A stretch of 64,000 nucleotides of DNA from Psychroserpens sp. NJDZ02 (GCF_004843725.1 NZ_CP039451.1:1052501-1116500); one strand, 5' to 3'. Shown: positions 49,802 through 60,614, counted from the stretch's first letter. Made by a program: numbers and translations. Notes: generated by a model not told the origin, from the sequence alone.

Positions 49802-50407
49802 ATGAGAAAAAAAATTATAAATAAATCTGCAGAGCTATTTTTAACACTTGGTTTTAAAAGTGTTACCATGGATGATATTGCTAATGAGCTAGGGATCTCT
49901 AAAAAAACTATTTATCAAAATTTTGATAATAAAACAAAATTAGTTGAAGCGGCTACACTAAATATGTTTGATAACATTTGTGACGGCATTGATCATATCT
50001 GTAATGCCTCCCACAATCCTATTGAAGAATTATACGACATAAAAATGTTTGTGATGACTTATCTAAAAAACGAAAAGGCATCACCACAGTTTCAACTAAA
50101 AAAATACTATCCACAAATCCATCAAAACCTTCAAACCAAACAATTTGAAAAAATGCATATATCTGTAAAACACAGTATGCAAAAAGGAGTTGACACAGGT
50201 CTGTTTAGACAGAACATTGATGTCGACTTTATTGCTAGAATGTACTTTAATGGTATGTCTGGCATAAAAGACGAAAGTATTTTTCCGTCTACACTATTTA
50301 CAATGGAATATTTAACAGAAAGTTATTTAGAATATCACTTAAGAGCCATTTGTAGTGAGGACGGACTAAAAACATTAACCCAATTTATTACTAACAATCA
50401 ATCCTAG
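49802..50407 (+). CDS. TetR/AcrR-family transcriptional regulator
   Basis: A 201-aa regulator with an N-terminal HTH (KIINKSAELFLTLGFKSVTMDDIANELGISKKTIYQNFDNK) and a helical ligand-binding domain. I chose start 49802 (MRKKIINKSAEL). The upstream ATG at 49763 would lie inside the promoter. It is first in a four-gene operon, 3 bases before tolC, and a strong palindrome covers its own promoter, so it is likely the repressor of the pump. Confidence 0.92.
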   Translation: MRKKIINKSAELFLTLGFKSVTMDDIANELGISKKTIYQNFDNKTKLVEAATLNMFDNICDGIDHICNASHNPIEELYDIKMFVMTYLKNEKASPQFQLKKYYPQIHQNLQTKQFEKMHISVKHSMQKGVDTGLFRQNIDVDFIARMYFNGMSGIKDESIFPSTLFTMEYLTESYLEYHLRAICSEDGLKTLTQFITNNQS

Positions 50408-50410
50408 ATA

Positions 50411-51721
50411 ATGAGAAACATACTAATAGTATTTAGTTTAATTCTTAGCACTTTTGCCTTTTCACAAGAAACTACTCCAACCGAGTTTTCTTTACAAGAA
50501 GCAATTGATTATGCTTTAGAAAACAATAGATCGGTAAAAAATGCTGCTTTAGATATTGATGCTGCTATTAAACAAAAATGGGAAACAACCGCCACTGGTT
50601 TACCTCAACTTAGCGCTGCAGTAGATTATCAAAATGCATTAAAACGTAATGTATTTGTTTTTGGAGATCAAATCATCCAAGTTGGATCAAGACACACATT
50701 AACAGGTACCGCCACCCTAAGTCAATTACTTTTTGACGGCTCTTATATTGTAGGGTTACAATCTGCAAAAGTATACTTAGAGATCTCTAAAAATGCAAAA
50801 ACAAAGACGGACTTAGAAGTTAGAAAAGCTGTAATCAATGCTTATGGAAATGTCCTTTTAGCAGAAGAAAGCGTTTCTATATTGGAAAAAAACATTACCG
50901 TTTTAGAAAAAAACTTAAATGAAATTACTAAGATTTTTGAAAATGGTTTAGAAGAAGAAGAAAGTGTAGAGCAAATAAAAATCACACTATCCAGTGTCCA
51001 AAGTAGGCTAAACAACACTAACCGCCTAAAGGTTTTGGCCTATCAAATGCTAAACCTTAATATAGGAAAACCTATAGAGGACAAAACTGTATTAACCGAA
51101 AACCTAGACGCGTTAACACTTCAAAACATTCAGTTAGAATTATTAACCACTGATAATAATGTAGAAAATACTATAGATTATAAAATCGCAGAAAACGATA
51201 AAACATCAAAAGAACTATTAGTAAAATTAGAAAAAAGCAAAGCTTTACCTAGCTTAAATGCATTTATAAATGGTGCTTACGCAGGAAACAGAGAATCTTT
51301 CAACTTTGGTGATACCGGAGAAAAATGGTTTGGTTCCTCCATATTTGGTGTCAGTTTAAATATCCCAATTTTTAGTTCAGGCATGAGAAGTGCAGCAACG
51401 CAACGTGCAAAAATCAATTTAGAAAAAGCAGAAATAAACCTTACGGAGACGGAACAAATCCTTAACCTGAAAATACACTCTGCTAAAAGTGATTACCAAT
51501 TTGCAATTGAAGAGTACCAAAACAAAAAAGAAAACCTAACGCTTGCTGAACGTATCGAACAAAAAAATCAAACTAAATTTTTTGAAGGTATTGGCTCAAG
51601 TTTCGATTTAAGACAAGCACAAACTCAATTATATACTGCTCAACAAGAATTTCTTCAAACCATGTTAGATGTTATTACAAAAAAAGCAGAACTAGAGACT
51701 TTACTAAACACGACTAACTAA
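50411..51721 (+). CDS. TolC-family outer-membrane efflux protein
   Basis: A 436-aa protein with a signal peptide (ends TFAFSQ). It has the internally duplicated helical/barrel pattern of TolC: FSLQEAIDYALENNRSVKNA at the N-terminus and long coiled-coil helices (about 150-200 and 350-400). It forms the outer-membrane channel of the tripartite pump encoded with it. It starts 3 bases after the tetR stop and ends 22 bases before the MFP gene. Confidence 0.93.
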   Translation: MRNILIVFSLILSTFAFSQETTPTEFSLQEAIDYALENNRSVKNAALDIDAAIKQKWETTATGLPQLSAAVDYQNALKRNVFVFGDQIIQVGSRHTLTGTATLSQLLFDGSYIVGLQSAKVYLEISKNAKTKTDLEVRKAVINAYGNVLLAEESVSILEKNITVLEKNLNEITKIFENGLEEEESVEQIKITLSSVQSRLNNTNRLKVLAYQMLNLNIGKPIEDKTVLTENLDALTLQNIQLELLTTDNNVENTIDYKIAENDKTSKELLVKLEKSKALPSLNAFINGAYAGNRESFNFGDTGEKWFGSSIFGVSLNIPIFSSGMRSAATQRAKINLEKAEINLTETEQILNLKIHSAKSDYQFAIEEYQNKKENLTLAERIEQKNQTKFFEGIGSSFDLRQAQTQLYTAQQEFLQTMLDVITKKAELETLLNTTN

Positions 51722-51743
51722 TCAACTTTACAAAACACTACTT

Positions 51744-52913
51744 ATGAAACATATAATAACACTCTCTTTTTTAGCTATTTTATTAGCCTCTTGCAATGGA
51801 GATAAAAAAAATACAGTCGAAAAAGTTTTAGAAAAAAACAATCTAAAAGAGATACGAACTAAAAGAGCAGAATTAGTAACAGCACAGGATGCTATTCACT
51901 CTAAAATAAAATTATTAGACGACAGAATTAAAACATTAGATAGCACGCAAAACACACCTTTAATTACCACTTTTGAAGCTAAAGAAGAAGTATTTAATCA
52001 TGTTTTAGAATTACAAGGTAACGTAACAACTAAAAACCTATTAATCATTACACCTGAATACAACGGTATACTAACTAATGTATATGTCAAAGAAGGGCAA
52101 CGTGTTTCTAAAGGGCAGGTTTTAGCAAAAATTGATGATGGTGGATTAAGCCAACAATTAGCACAATATAAAATACAATCTAATTTAGCCAAAACAACTT
52201 TTGAACGTCAGAAAAGATTATGGAATCAAAAAATTGGTAGCGAAATTCAGTTTTTGCAAGCGCAATCGTCTTACCTATCTCAACAAGAGGCCATCAATCA
52301 AATACAACAACAATTAAACAAAACAACAGTTAGAGCACCTTTTAGCGGAACCATTGACGATGTTATTACAGAAAAAGGAAGTGTTGTTGGTGCTGGACAA
52401 ACACCACTTATGCAAATTGTAAACTTAGACAATATGTATATTGAAACAGATGTTCCAGAAAGTTATGTCTCTTCAGTTATTAAAGGTAAAAATGTAAATG
52501 TAGAATTTGCCGTTTTAGGGAAAACAATAGATACTAAAATTCGTCAAGCAGGAGACGTAATTAATCCAGCTAACAGAACTTTTAAAGTAGAAATTGATGT
52601 ACCAAATAAAGACAAAAGCATCAAGCCCAACTTAACAGCTAGACTTAAAATTAACGATTACACCAACGACAAAGCCATTTTAGTACCACAAAGTATTATT
52701 TCTGAAAATGCAGAAGGTGAGCAGTACGTCTATATTGTTTCAGACAAAAAAGAGAATAATGAAGGTGTTGTAAACAAGGTCATCATTAAAACAGGAAAGA
52801 CACAAGGCGATGTTATTGAAGTCCTAGACGGTATCCCTAATGGGGCCGAATTAATTTTAGAAGGTGCCCGTAGTGTTAAAGATGGACAAACTGTTAAGGT
52901 AATAAACTACTAA
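51744..52913 (+). CDS. RND pump periplasmic adaptor (membrane fusion protein)
   Basis: A 389-aa lipoprotein (LLASC, lipobox at ~17) with a coiled-coil start (~40-70), then a lipoyl/barrel-type hairpin: GILTNVYVKEGQRVSKGQVLAKIDDGGL, and TTVRAPFSGTIDDVITEKGSVVGAGQTPLMQIV. It links TolC to the RND pump. It lies 10 bases before the RND gene. Confidence 0.93.
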   Translation: MKHIITLSFLAILLASCNGDKKNTVEKVLEKNNLKEIRTKRAELVTAQDAIHSKIKLLDDRIKTLDSTQNTPLITTFEAKEEVFNHVLELQGNVTTKNLLIITPEYNGILTNVYVKEGQRVSKGQVLAKIDDGGLSQQLAQYKIQSNLAKTTFERQKRLWNQKIGSEIQFLQAQSSYLSQQEAINQIQQQLNKTTVRAPFSGTIDDVITEKGSVVGAGQTPLMQIVNLDNMYIETDVPESYVSSVIKGKNVNVEFAVLGKTIDTKIRQAGDVINPANRTFKVEIDVPNKDKSIKPNLTARLKINDYTNDKAILVPQSIISENAEGEQYVYIVSDKKENNEGVVNKVIIKTGKTQGDVIEVLDGIPNGAELILEGARSVKDGQTVKVINY

Positions 52914-52923
52914 ACCAAACAAT

Positions 52924-55900
52924 ATGACTAAAAAGAAAAAACAAGTCGATACCGAATTTGGTTTATCATCGTGGGCAATTAACAATAAAACCACAATGTA
53001 TGTCCTGATTGCAGTAATCTTTTATTTAGGGATTTCTTCATTCTTTAGCATGCCTAGAGAAAATTTCCCAGAAGTTAATGAAACTAAAATTTATGTTAGT
53101 TCTATTTACCCAGGAAATACTGCAGAAGATATAGAAAAACTAATCTCTGACCCTTTAGAAGACAAACTAAAAACGGTTAGTAATGTTGTAGAAATCACCT
53201 CAACCTCTCAAGAAGATTACTCTATGTTAATTGTAGAGTTTGATGATGGGATTACCGTCGATCAAGCCAAGCAAAAGGTAAAGGATGAAATTGATACCGA
53301 AACTTCTGGAGAAGACTGGCCAACGTTTAATGGCGCTAAAGTAGAACCTGATGTTTTTGAGTTAAGCATTTCGGAAGAAATGCCAATCTTGAACATTAAT
53401 ATTTCAGGAGATTACCCTATTCAGAAATTAAAAGAATTTGCTGAATTTCTTCAAGATGAAATTGAAGATTTACAAGAAATTAAAAAAGCGGACATCCGTG
53501 GTGCACAAGAAAAAGAAGTTGAAGTTGCTGTAGACATCTATAAAATGATGGCTGCCGAAGTTACTTTTAACGATATTATTGGAGCTATTAATAACGGAAA
53601 CCTGACTATGTCTGCAGGTAATTTAAAAGCGAGTGGCCAACGACGTACTATTAGAGTTTTAGGTGAAATTGAAAAACCATCAGAACTTGAAAATTTTGTT
53701 GTAAAATCTGAAAAAGGAAAATCTATTTATCTAAAAGATTTAGCAACCGTTTCTTTTAAAGAAGAAGATAAAACAACATTTGCTAGAGAGTATGGTCATC
53801 CAGTAGTAATGTTAGACGTTAAAAAACGTGCTGGAAAAAATATGGTTGCTGCAGCAGAACAAATTCAGGTTATTGTTGCGGATGCTATAGCTAATGTATT
53901 CCCACCAGATTTAACGGTAACTATTGTTAACGACCAATCCTCTAAAACTATTGGTCAAGTAGATGATTTAGTAAACAACATTATTTTTGGTGTGATACTA
54001 GTCGTTGCGGTTTTAATGTTCTTTTTAGGATTTAAAAATGCCTTATTTGTTGGTTTTGCAATACCAATGTCCATGTTTATGTCATTAATGATATTAGAAC
54101 TACTTGGACAGAGTTTAAATACAATGGTCCTTTTTGGTCTTATTATGGGGCTTGGTATGTTGGTCGATAATGGTATTGTAGTGGTCGAAAACGTCTACCG
54201 TTTAATGGAAGACGAAGGCATGGGGCGCATAGAAGCTGCCAAAAAAGGAATTGGAGAAATTGCTTTTCCTATAATTATCTCTACAGCCACAACAGTTGCT
54301 GCTTTTATCCCACTAGGTTTATGGCCAGGGATTATGGGAGAATTCATGAAAATATTACCTATCACGCTATCCGTAGTACTGGGGTCATCATTATTTGTTG
54401 CCATCTTTTTCAACTCGGTATTAGTCTCTAAATTCATGACTATCGAAGATAAAGACATGCCTTTAAAACAAATTATACGTACGTCAATAATAGTCGCGGG
54501 TATTGGTATCCTTATACTTGCTTTTGGAGGTACATACAGAGGCTTAGGTACTGTTATGATATTTACAGCCATTATGCTCTGGGCTTACCGTTTCTTTATC
54601 AGAAAATGGGCCAATTCTTTCCAAAACAAAGCCTTAGTCAATCTAGAAAACTGGTACGAACGTAAATTGCGTAGCGCCTTATCTGGGTGGAGACCTTATG
54701 TGTTAAGTGTTGGTACATTCTTATTACTTATTGCTTCTTTTATTGCATTTGGTATATCACTAAGCGCTAAAAGAACTAAAGTTGAGTTTTTTCCTGATAA
54801 CAAACCTAATCAGATTATTGTTTATATAGAATATCCTGAAGGGACTGCTATCGAGAAAACAAACGGTATTACTAAAGAAATTGAAAAACGTGTCTTTACC
54901 GTTCTTAATCAGGACTTATACATGTCTAAAGGTAAAAACTTTTTAGTAGAAAGCACAGTATCTCAAGTTGGTGAAGGCGCTGGAAACCCACAAACAGATG
55001 GAGGATCTGCTGCAGAAATGCCACACAAAGCTAAGATCACAGCTTCTATGCGTGAATACAAATTTAGAAAAGGAGAAGATAGCGAGTTACTGCGTCAAAA
55101 AGTGCAAGCTGCTTTAGTTGGTATTTATCCTGGTGTATTAATTTCTGTAGAAAAAGATGTTAATGGACCACCTGTTGGACCACCTATTAATATTGAAATT
55201 GAAGGAAATGATTACAACGAGCTTATTAACACTGCAGAAGCAATGCGTGAGTTTATTAATACTAAAAGCATTGCTGGTATTGACGAGCTTAAAATTGATG
55301 TTAATAAAGACAAGCCAACCATGCGTGTTACTATCGACAGAGAAAAAGCTGGAGAACTAGGTATTAGTGCTGCACAAGTGGGACAACAACTACGTAGTTC
55401 GGTCTTTGGATCTAAAGCGGGTGTCTATAAAGAAGATGGTGACGATTATGATATTTACGTACGTTTTAATGCCGAAAACAGATACAACAAAAGTGCCTTG
55501 TTTAATCAAAACATTACGTTTAGAGATAACACTGGACAAATAAAAAGCATTCCGATTTCTGCTATTATTAAATACGAAAACAACTCTGGTTTTAGCGCCA
55601 TTAAGCATAAAGACACAAGACGAGTCGTAACCGTGTATTCCGCATTATCACCTGGTTTTACAGATGCCTCTGCCATTGTTAGTCAGATCCAGAACGAAAT
55701 GAAAAGTTATGAAGACTTACCTAACGGAATTAAAATTGATTACACCGGTCAGATTGAAGAGCAAAACAAGCAAATGTTATTCCTTGTTGGTGCCTTTTTC
55801 ACAGGACTTGGATTAATCTTTTTTATATTGATATTCCAATTTAACTCCGTTTCAAAACCAACAATAATAATGATTGCTATTTTCCTTAGTTTCATTGGTG

Positions 55901-56436
55901 TCTTTGGTGGTATAGTCATTTCAGGAAGTTCTTTTGTAATTATGATGACCATGGTTGGAATTATATCCCTAGCCGGAATTGTAGTTAATAACGGTGTGGT
56001 ACTTTTAGATTATGCCCAATTACTTATTGACAGGAAAAAAGCTGAATTAGATTTAGAAAAAGAAGATTACCTAACTAATCAAGATCTTTTTGAAAGTATT
56101 GTTAGAGCAGGTAAAGCCCGTTTACGCCCCGTATTATTAACAGCAATTACAACCATTTTCGGTTTAATTCCGTTAGCGATAGGGTTAAACATTAATTTCT
56201 TTACGCTTTTTGCAGACTTTAATCCAAACATATATATGGGAGGAGATAATGTTGTTTTTTGGGGGCCATTAGCTTGGACCGTAATTTACGGGTTACTAAT
56301 TGCAACATTCTTAACTTTAATTGTGGTGCCGATTTTATTTTTCTTATCTGTAAAATTCAAAATGTGGTTAAGAGATAAGTTTTCATCTGAAGACAAAGAA
56401 GACATAATAGCTATTGAAAGTACGTTTAAAGAGTAA
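52924..56436 (+). CDS. RND-family efflux transporter, inner-membrane pump
   Basis: A 1170-aa AcrB/HAE-type pump, longer than E. coli AcrB (~1049 aa) because of extended loops and a charged tail. It has twelve TM helices and periplasmic pore/docking domains. TM4 contains GLIMGLGMLVDNGIVVVENVYR with the proton-relay Asp pair region. The C-terminal bundle has IVVNNGVVLLDYAQL and ARLRPVLLTAITTIFGLIPLA. With the MFP and TolC it expels drugs or other compounds. Substrate unknown; the TetR gene controls expression. Confidence 0.95.
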   Translation: MTKKKKQVDTEFGLSSWAINNKTTMYVLIAVIFYLGISSFFSMPRENFPEVNETKIYVSSIYPGNTAEDIEKLISDPLEDKLKTVSNVVEITSTSQEDYSMLIVEFDDGITVDQAKQKVKDEIDTETSGEDWPTFNGAKVEPDVFELSISEEMPILNINISGDYPIQKLKEFAEFLQDEIEDLQEIKKADIRGAQEKEVEVAVDIYKMMAAEVTFNDIIGAINNGNLTMSAGNLKASGQRRTIRVLGEIEKPSELENFVVKSEKGKSIYLKDLATVSFKEEDKTTFAREYGHPVVMLDVKKRAGKNMVAAAEQIQVIVADAIANVFPPDLTVTIVNDQSSKTIGQVDDLVNNIIFGVILVVAVLMFFLGFKNALFVGFAIPMSMFMSLMILELLGQSLNTMVLFGLIMGLGMLVDNGIVVVENVYRLMEDEGMGRIEAAKKGIGEIAFPIIISTATTVAAFIPLGLWPGIMGEFMKILPITLSVVLGSSLFVAIFFNSVLVSKFMTIEDKDMPLKQIIRTSIIVAGIGILILAFGGTYRGLGTVMIFTAIMLWAYRFFIRKWANSFQNKALVNLENWYERKLRSALSGWRPYVLSVGTFLLLIASFIAFGISLSAKRTKVEFFPDNKPNQIIVYIEYPEGTAIEKTNGITKEIEKRVFTVLNQDLYMSKGKNFLVESTVSQVGEGAGNPQTDGGSAAEMPHKAKITASMREYKFRKGEDSELLRQKVQAALVGIYPGVLISVEKDVNGPPVGPPINIEIEGNDYNELINTAEAMREFINTKSIAGIDELKIDVNKDKPTMRVTIDREKAGELGISAAQVGQQLRSSVFGSKAGVYKEDGDDYDIYVRFNAENRYNKSALFNQNITFRDNTGQIKSIPISAIIKYENNSGFSAIKHKDTRRVVTVYSALSPGFTDASAIVSQIQNEMKSYEDLPNGIKIDYTGQIEEQNKQMLFLVGAFFTGLGLIFFILIFQFNSVSKPTIIMIAIFLSFIGVFGGIVISGSSFVIMMTMVGIISLAGIVVNNGVVLLDYAQLLIDRKKAELDLEKEDYLTNQDLFESIVRAGKARLRPVLLTAITTIFGLIPLAIGLNINFFTLFADFNPNIYMGGDNVVFWGPLAWTVIYGLLIATFLTLIVVPILFFLSVKFKMWLRDKFSSEDKEDIIAIESTFKE

Positions 56437-56473
56437 TCTTCTATTTCAACTAAATAGTACAAATGATTTAAAC

Positions 56474-56506
56474 AAAAAATCCGAAGTCTTTACTTCGGAT
56501 TTTTTA
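56474..56506 (+). terminator. Intrinsic terminator after the efflux operon
   Basis: ATCCGAAGT-CTTT-ACTTCGGAT, followed by T6. Confidence 0.85.
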
Positions 56507-56512
56507 CTTTTG
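56505..56512 (+). promoter_or_regulatory. -7 promoter box of aspS
   Basis: TACTTTTG fits TAnnTTTG and lies 18 bases before the ATG of aspS, immediately after the terminator. Confidence 0.55.
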
Positions 56513-56530
56513 CATTTCTAATAAAAAACT

Positions 56531-58279
56531 ATGTACAGAAGTCACAACTGTGGTGAGTTAACAGCATCACATATAAATACAGAAGTAACCCTTTCAGGTT
56601 GGGTTCAAAAATCAAGAGACAAAGGATTTATGATTTGGGTCGATCTTCGCGATCGTTACGGAATCACGCAACTTATTTTTGATGAGGAACGTACTTCTAA
56701 AATCATACTAGAACAAGCACAAAAGCTTGGTCGCGAATTTGTTATTCAAATTAAAGGTACCGTTATAGAACGTGAATCTAAAAACAAAAATATCCCGACA
56801 GGTGAGATTGAAGTTTTAGTAAAAGAATTAAACATTCTAAACGAATCTCTATTACCTCCTTTTACTATCGAAGACAAAACTGATGGTGGTGAAGATATTA
56901 GAATGAAATACCGTTACCTTGATATTAGACGTAATCCTGTAAAAAACAACTTAATCTTTAGAGCCAAAGTAACGCAAGAGGTTAGAAACTTTTTATCAAA
57001 TAATGAATTTATAGAAGTTGAAACACCATACTTAATCAAATCTACACCAGAAGGTGCTAGAGATTTTGTCGTGCCTTCTAGAATGAATGAAGGTGAATTT
57101 TACGCTTTACCACAATCTCCCCAAACCTTTAAGCAATTGCTTATGGTTGGTGGAATGGACAAATACTTCCAGATTGTAAAATGTTTTCGAGACGAAGATT
57201 TACGTGCAGACAGACAACCAGAATTTACGCAAATTGACTGCGAAATGGCGTTTGTAGAGCAAGAAGATATTTTAAATGTTTTTGAAAACTTAACACGTCA
57301 TTTACTTAAAGAAGTTAATGGTGTAGAGGTTGACAAATTCCCACGTATGTTATACGACGATGCGATGCGTTTATACGGAAACGACAAACCAGACATTAGA
57401 TTTGGAATGGAGTTTGGAGAACTTAATGACGTTGCACAACACAAGGACTTTGGTGTATTCAACTCGGCAGAATTAGTCGTTGGTATCGCTGTTCCTGGCG
57501 GAAATGCCTACACGCGTAAAGAAATAGATAAATTAATTGATTGGGTAAAACGTCCACAAGTTGGTGCTTTGGGTATGATTTACTCGCGTTGTAATGACGA
57601 CGGAACATTCAAATCATCTGTAGATAAATTTTTCGACCAAGACGATTTAGCTAAATGGGCAGAAAAAACAGGCGCAAAAGCAGGCGATTTAGTTTGCGTG
57701 CTTTCTGGAGACACTAATAAAGTACGTGCACAATTAAGTGCGTTACGTATGGAATTAGCAACACGTCTAGGATTACGTGACCCTAAAGTATTTGCACCAT
57801 TATGGGTTATTGATTTCCCTTTATTAGAGCTTGATGAAGAAACAGGGCATTACCACGCTATGCACCACCCATTTACATCTCCTAAACCAGGTCAAATAGA
57901 ATTATTAGACACTAACCCAGGAGACGTAAAAGCAAATGCATACGATTTAGTCCTTAACGGAAATGAAATCGGTGGTGGATCAATACGTATCCATGATAAA
58001 GCTACACAAGCCATCATGCTTAAACATTTAGGATTTAGCGAAGCAGAAGCTAAAGCTCAATTTGGGTTCTTAATGGATGCTTTTGAATATGGCGCACCAC
58101 CACACGGAGGTTTAGCTTTTGGTCTTGATAGATTAGTCTCAATTTTAGGAGGTCAAGAAACGATTAGAGATTTTATTGCCTTCCCTAAAAACAATTCCGG
58201 TAGAGATGTTATGATTGATGCCCCTGCACCAATTGATGAGGCGCAATTAAAGGAATTAAATTTAAAGCTTGATTTGTAG
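56531..58279 (+). CDS. aspS: Aspartyl-tRNA synthetase
   Basis: A 582-aa class IIb enzyme of normal bacterial length. The OB-fold N-terminus has [26 protein letters not shown]. Motif 2 is [20 protein letters not shown] and motif 3 is [15 protein letters not shown]. The bacterial GAD insert lies between (about 280-420). It charges tRNA-Asp. asnS is present separately, so the indirect Asn-tRNA route is not needed from this gene. Confidence 0.97.
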   Translation: MYRSHNCGELTASHINTEVTLSGWVQKSRDKGFMIWVDLRDRYGITQLIFDEERTSKIILEQAQKLGREFVIQIKGTVIERESKNKNIPTGEIEVLVKELNILNESLLPPFTIEDKTDGGEDIRMKYRYLDIRRNPVKNNLIFRAKVTQEVRNFLSNNEFIEVETPYLIKSTPEGARDFVVPSRMNEGEFYALPQSPQTFKQLLMVGGMDKYFQIVKCFRDEDLRADRQPEFTQIDCEMAFVEQEDILNVFENLTRHLLKEVNGVEVDKFPRMLYDDAMRLYGNDKPDIRFGMEFGELNDVAQHKDFGVFNSAELVVGIAVPGGNAYTRKEIDKLIDWVKRPQVGALGMIYSRCNDDGTFKSSVDKFFDQDDLAKWAEKTGAKAGDLVCVLSGDTNKVRAQLSALRMELATRLGLRDPKVFAPLWVIDFPLLELDEETGHYHAMHHPFTSPKPGQIELLDTNPGDVKANAYDLVLNGNEIGGGSIRIHDKATQAIMLKHLGFSEAEAKAQFGFLMDAFEYGAPPHGGLAFGLDRLVSILGGQETIRDFIAFPKNNSGRDVMIDAPAPIDEAQLKELNLKLDL

Positions 58280-58305
58280 TTTACACCATCAAGTTTACTA
58301 TTTAT

Positions 58306-58337
58306 AAAAAAATCCCACTTTACGTGGGATTTTTTAT
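58306..58337 (+). terminator. Intrinsic terminator after aspS
   Basis: ATCCCAC-TTTAC-GTGGGAT, flanked by A6 and T6. Confidence 0.85.
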
Positions 58338-58403
58338 TTAGAAAAAGACTTAAATCAATTAAAACAATCTTTACAATAATACAAAACCTACTATAGATTT
58401 GAC

Positions 58404-58411
58404 TAATTTTG
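58404..58411 (+). promoter_or_regulatory. -7 promoter box of the ClC gene
   Basis: TAATTTTG fits TAnnTTTG, 4 bases before the ATG, implying a nearly leaderless transcript. A second box, TAGATTTG, occurs 10 bases upstream. Confidence 0.5.
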
Positions 58412-58415
58412 GGGT

Positions 58416-60206
58416 ATGCCAAAACATACTATATTAAAACGTATTTTAATCTGGAGAGCTAAGCATATATCACAAAGACAATTTGTATATATGCTAAGTA
58501 TATTGGTTGGTTTTACGTCTGGCATAGGTGCTGTTATATTAAAAAACCTAACACATTTTATTCAGCATTTACTAGAAGGTAAACTAGTTAAATATTATCA
58601 CACTGCATTTTATTTCTTATTTCCAATTGTAGGGTTTACCCTTGTGTATCTGGTTATAAAATATGTCGTTAAAGGCAAAGTAAGTCACGGGATTCCTTCG
58701 ACCCTTTTCTCTATTTCAAAACGAAAAGGGATTATGAAACGCTACCAAATGTTTGGTTCGCTTCTAACAGCTCCTATTACCATAGGTTTTGGTGGTTCGG
58801 TTGGATTGGAAGGTCCATCTGTTGCAACAGGAGCTGCCATTAGCTCAAACATTGCACGGATATTTCACATGAATCAGACCACCAGAAGTTTATTAATTGG
58901 TTGCGCAGCTGCAGGCGCTTTGTCTTCGATATTTAAAGCACCTATTGCAGCAATCATTTTCGCAATTGAAGTCTTTAGTTTAGACTTAACGATCGCCTCC
59001 ATGCTTCCCCTTTTACTAGCATCATTATCAGCGATATTAACCTCTTATTTTTTCCTTGGTGGAGACGTGTTGTTACCCTTCAGAATAGAAGATACGTTTA
59101 CTATTTCAGATGTTCCCTTTTATGCTGTCTTAGGAATAGTTTCAGCCATAACCTCTATCTATTTCACTGCAATTTACGAACGGATTCAAAAGCTATTCGA
59201 TCGTTTAAATTCACCTTTCAAAAAAATACTCGTTGGTGGTTCTTGCATCGGAATCTTAGTTTATTTCATACCTCCTCTATACGGAGAGGGTTTTGCTGTA
59301 ATTAATAATCTTATTGCCGGAAATCCAGAAAAAGCATTAGAGAATAACTTCCTACAAATGGACCTCACAAATATTTGGGTTGTCATAGCCTTATTAGCTG
59401 GCTTAGTCTTTTTTAAAATTATTGCTAGCGCCCTTACATTTGGAGCAGGAGGTGTTGGTGGTATTTTTGCACCAACATTGTTTATGGGAAGTATTATGGG
59501 AAACTGTATTGCTAAAATAATAAACAACATTGGTCTCTTTAAAAATCAAGTTTCAGAAAGTAATTTTACACTCGTAGGAATGGCAGGATTAATGGCTGGT
59601 GTATTGCACGCTCCATTAACAGCAATTTTCTTAATAGCAGAAGTCACTGGCGGTTACGAATTATTTATTCCGCTAATGCTAACCGCTACCATTTCATTTA
59701 GTATCACCAAATACTACAATTCACATTCTGTATACACCATGGAATTAGGTAGAAGAGGAGAGCTTATCACTCATGACAAAGACCACGCTGTACTAACACT
59801 AATGGACATTGACAAAGTTATTGAGACTAATTTTGTTCCCATTTATCAAACCATGAATCTAGGCGAAATTGTTCACAAAGCCGTTGTTAAATCTAGCCGA
59901 AACATATTCCCGGTAATTGATGAAGAATTTAAAACATTAAAAGGTATTATTTTATTGGATGATATCCGTCCAATAATGTTTGATCAAACGTTATATAAAG
60001 AAGTTCTTGCAATGGACGTCATGCAAAACCCACCAGAAATAATTGATTTAGAACATGATAAAATGGTAGATATTATGAAAAAATTTCAAGATAGTAGCGC
60101 TTGGAATTTACCCGTTGTACAAAACGGAAAATATGTTGGTTTTATATCTAAATCAAAATTACTTACCGCTTATAGACGTCAATTAATTAATTTTACCAAA
60201 TCTTAG
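58416..60206 (+). CDS. ClC-type chloride channel/transporter with CBS domains
   Basis: A 596-aa protein. The ClC core (~10 to 440) shows GIPSTLF, GGSVGLEGPSVATGAA (with the gating Glu), GAGGVGGIFAPTLFMGS and a Tyr/Ser-bearing C-terminal core. From about 470 a pair of CBS domains follows (FVPIYQTMNLGEIVHKAVVKSSRNIFPVID and VMQNPPEIIDLEHDKMVDIMKKFQDSSAWNLPVV), which bind nucleotides and regulate. It moves chloride across the inner membrane, as channel or Cl-/H+ exchanger. Confidence 0.93.
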   Translation: MPKHTILKRILIWRAKHISQRQFVYMLSILVGFTSGIGAVILKNLTHFIQHLLEGKLVKYYHTAFYFLFPIVGFTLVYLVIKYVVKGKVSHGIPSTLFSISKRKGIMKRYQMFGSLLTAPITIGFGGSVGLEGPSVATGAAISSNIARIFHMNQTTRSLLIGCAAAGALSSIFKAPIAAIIFAIEVFSLDLTIASMLPLLLASLSAILTSYFFLGGDVLLPFRIEDTFTISDVPFYAVLGIVSAITSIYFTAIYERIQKLFDRLNSPFKKILVGGSCIGILVYFIPPLYGEGFAVINNLIAGNPEKALENNFLQMDLTNIWVVIALLAGLVFFKIIASALTFGAGGVGGIFAPTLFMGSIMGNCIAKIINNIGLFKNQVSESNFTLVGMAGLMAGVLHAPLTAIFLIAEVTGGYELFIPLMLTATISFSITKYYNSHSVYTMELGRRGELITHDKDHAVLTLMDIDKVIETNFVPIYQTMNLGEIVHKAVVKSSRNIFPVIDEEFKTLKGIILLDDIRPIMFDQTLYKEVLAMDVMQNPPEIIDLEHDKMVDIMKKFQDSSAWNLPVVQNGKYVGFISKSKLLTAYRRQLINFTKS

Positions 60207-60256
60207 CCAAAAACATTTAGCTATTTTAAATTTACTAAATTAATACAACTTTAAAA

Positions 60257-60496
60257 ATGAAATACTTTATCGCACTCGCTTTTATTGCCTCAGTTACTAG
60301 TATTATTTGCGGCTACTGGCTTGATGTAAACTATGCACAAAAACTAATAGGTTTTGGTGTCCTAGGCTTGTTTTTTGTAGTTATCCCATTATTTACCTAC
60401 CACAGGTGGAAAGACAGAGATGCTAACGAATACATCTTGACTAAAGAAAAGATTGAAGACATGCGTAAAAAAGAAGGCGATAAACGCAAACTATAA
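60257..60496 (+). CDS. Small two-TM membrane protein
   Basis: A 79-aa protein with two TM helices (IALAFIASVTSIICGYWL and LIGFGVLGLFFVVIPLFTY) and a charged C-terminus (KIEDMRKKEGDKRKL). Function unknown. It follows the ClC gene by 50 bases and may share its transcript. Confidence 0.7.
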   Translation: MKYFIALAFIASVTSIICGYWLDVNYAQKLIGFGVLGLFFVVIPLFTYHRWKDRDANEYILTKEKIEDMRKKEGDKRKL

Positions 60497-60507
60497 TTCA
60501 AGTCATT

Positions 60508-60614
60508 TGGGCATTCCCCTTTTCCGCAAAAAGCTACAAAGCGTCGCGCTATCCACTGTATCTTTTTGTTTTTTTTAGTAAAACAAAAAGGATGTCGTTA
60601 CTATCCCTAATGCA
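60508..60614. repeat. Interspersed intergenic repeat, copy 2
   Basis: It shares ordered blocks with 1700-1852: TGGGCATTCCCCTTTTCCGC, CGTCGCG, CTGTATCTTTTTG, AACAAAAAGGATGTC and CTAATGCA. The ATCTTTTTG/CAAAAAGGAT parts can pair into a hairpin. It lies between convergent genes, a usual place for such elements. Confidence 0.6.

Noticed and set aside
55388..55399. AACTACGTAGTT as a seventh copy of the array palindrome
   Set aside because: It lies in the coding sequence of the RND pump, has the half-sites in a different order and no flanking similarity.
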